A stretch of DNA of 6,631 nucleotides from an uncultured Rikenellaceae bacterium (lineage in GTDB: Bacteria; Bacteroidota; Bacteroidia; Bacteroidales; Rikenellaceae), in NCBI GenBank assembly GCA_947037995.1, contig CAMQUV010000064.1, positions 1 through 6,631 on the forward strand, read 5' to 3'. Positions 5,377 through 6,631 of the stretch are shown one piece after another; within the stretch, counting starts at the first letter, position 1; each line of letters begins with the position of its first letter. The position numbers were made by a program, and so were the translations under genes. Under the pieces are notes generated by a model. That model was not told the DNA's origin. It was given only the letters and a program-made list of their open reading frames with translations, and ran no database searches.

Positions 5377-6631
5377 ATGGCAAATAAAATACCTAGAGTG
5401 GCAGTTGCAGAGCAGTTGCCCGACGTACGAAACAAAAATTTTGAAGAGGTTTGTTTGGGCTATACCGGCCCCGAAGCAGAGCTCGAGGCATCGCGTTGTT
5501 TGAACTGCAAAAAACCTCGATGCACGGCAGCTTGCCCTGTTGGGGTAGACATCCCGGGCTTTGTAAGCAAATTGGCCGAAGGTAAAATCGCAGAATCAGC
5601 AATAACTCTGTTTAAAGATAACTTATTACCCTCTGTTTGCGGCAGAGTATGCCCCCAAGAGAGCCAGTGCGAAGGAGCGTGCATATTAGCAGTAAAAGGC
5701 GAGAGCGTGGCGGTAGGTAAGCTAGAACGCTTCGTGGGCGATTGGGCTTTAGATAATATTAAAAATGAACCCGTAGCTGTAACTAAGTCTGCAAAAGTTG
5801 CTGTTGTCGGAAGCGGTCCTGCTGGGCTTGCTTGTGCTGCGGATATTAAGAAAATGGGCTATGATGTAACTATATTTGAGGTGCTTCATAAGCCCGGTGG
5901 AGTATTGCAATATGGTATTCCCGAATTTAGATTGCCCAAAGATAGGGTGGTGAAACGTGAGATTGAGAATGTTGAGCGATTAGGGGTTAAGATTGAGACT
6001 GATGTTGTTGTTGGGCGTACTATTACTGTCGACGAACTATTTGATAGTGAGGGGTTCTCGGCGGTTTTTATTGGCTCGGGTGCTGGTTTGCCACGATTTA
6101 TGGGCATTGGGGGAGAGAGTTTTAATGGGGTAGTGTCGGCTAATGAATTTTTAACTAGGGTCAACCTAATGAAAGCCTATGATGATAGCTATGATACGCC
6201 TGTTTATACAGGAGAGCGTGTTGTGGTTGTTGGGGGCGGAAATGTGGCAATGGATGCAGTTAGGACTGCCAAAAGGCTTGGTGCGAAAGCTTCTATCGTT
6301 TATCGCCGTTCTGAAGCCGAACTTCCTGCGCGACGCGAAGAGGTGCATCACGCCAAAGAAGAGGGTATCGATTTTGAGATGCTAACAAATCCGGTTGAGA
6401 TACTGGGCGATGAAAAAGGTTGGGTCAGAGCGATTCGTTGCGTGCGCCAAGAGTTGGGTGAGCCCGATGCGTCGGGGCGTAGGTCTCCTGTGGCTATCAA
6501 AGGGAGTGAATTTGAGATTGAGTGTAGTAGCGTTATAATGGCGCTCGGAACGTCGCCAAATCCACTTATAGCATCAACAACTGATGGGTTGGATGTCAAT
6601 CGTTGGGGGTGCATTACTGCCGATGATAATG
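5377..6631 (+). CDS. nfnB: NfnB: NADPH-dependent ferredoxin:NADP+ oxidoreductase, large (beta) subunit, partial
   Basis: I translated it by hand from ATG 5377. 418 codons are visible and the frame is open to the window end; the family is about 460-470 residues, so roughly 45-50 residues, including the final FAD-contacting segment, are missing. It is the bifurcating subunit, usually auto-annotated as NADPH-dependent glutamate synthase or GltA. The N-terminal domain binds two [4Fe-4S] clusters: Cys41, 44, 49, 53 and Cys88, 92, 98, 102. It contains ASRCLNCKKPRC and VCGRVCPQESQCEGAC. FAD binding follows at VAVVGSGPAG (141-150) and QYGIPEFRLPK (178-188). The NADPH-binding insertion is VVVVGGGNVAMD (282-293) with YRRSEAELPAR (309-319). 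VIMALGTSPNP (387-397) begins the return to the FAD domain. GltD of glutamate synthase is homologous, but the adjacent nfnA, and the absence of a glutamate synthase large subunit in view, favour NfnB. No strong Shine-Dalgarno is seen; the leader is A-rich. Confidence 0.93.
   Translation, partial: MANKIPRVAVAEQLPDVRNKNFEEVCLGYTGPEAELEASRCLNCKKPRCTAACPVGVDIPGFVSKLAEGKIAESAITLFKDNLLPSVCGRVCPQESQCEGACILAVKGESVAVGKLERFVGDWALDNIKNEPVAVTKSAKVAVVGSGPAGLACAADIKKMGYDVTIFEVLHKPGGVLQYGIPEFRLPKDRVVKREIENVERLGVKIETDVVVGRTITVDELFDSEGFSAVFIGSGAGLPRFMGIGGESFNGVVSANEFLTRVNLMKAYDDSYDTPVYTGERVVVVGGGNVAMDAVRTAKRLGAKASIVYRRSEAELPARREEVHHAKEEGIDFEMLTNPVEILGDEKGWVRAIRCVRQELGEPDASGRRSPVAIKGSEFEIECSSVIMALGTSPNPLIASTTDGLDVNRWGCITADDN

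Overview
The window looks like a piece of an anaerobic Bacteroidota (probably Bacteroidales-type) chromosome. This rests on TAnnTTTG-type -7 boxes in the one long intergenic gap, A-rich leaders with weak Shine-Dalgarno sequences, a secreted DUF1573 protein with signal cleavage predicted before Gln, and ferredoxin-linked redox genes. No lineage can be fixed from the sequence alone. I see no rRNA, tRNA, CRISPR array, transposase or integrase.

Layout. Minus strand, 1-2063: two overlapping genes (ATGA junction) of a complex I/group 4 hydrogenase-like membrane complex. The first is a HyfF/NuoM-like ion-translocating subunit (657-2063). The second is a fused NuoC-NuoD (HyfG/HycE-like) large subunit that runs off the left edge (1-660). 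The large subunit lacks both cysteines of the N-terminal [NiFe] ligand motif. It therefore looks like an energy-converting hydrogenase-related (Ehr) complex and not a true hydrogenase. Region 2064-2231 is a divergent, AT-rich promoter region with one candidate -7 box per strand and an inverted repeat in the minus-strand leader.

Plus strand, 2232-6631: four closely spaced co-directional genes. They are a GT4-like glycosyltransferase (2232-3335), a secreted DUF1573 protein with three Ig-like units (3349-4419), and the two subunits of NADH-dependent ferredoxin:NADP+ oxidoreductase, nfnA (4465-5337) and nfnB (5377 to beyond the right edge). Gaps are 13, 45 and 39 nt with no visible terminator, so one transcript is possible. 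However, base skew changes strongly between the first pair and the nfn pair.

How they may work together (inference): NfnAB exchanges electrons among NADH, reduced ferredoxin and NADPH by flavin-based electron bifurcation. Ehr/Hyf-like complexes are thought to couple a redox reaction, possibly of ferredoxin, to ion translocation. Both fit a ferredoxin-centred anaerobic metabolism. The glycosyltransferase and DUF1573 protein look like cell-surface functions that simply sit between them. The item most worth following up is the hydrogenase-like subunit without its [NiFe] ligands.
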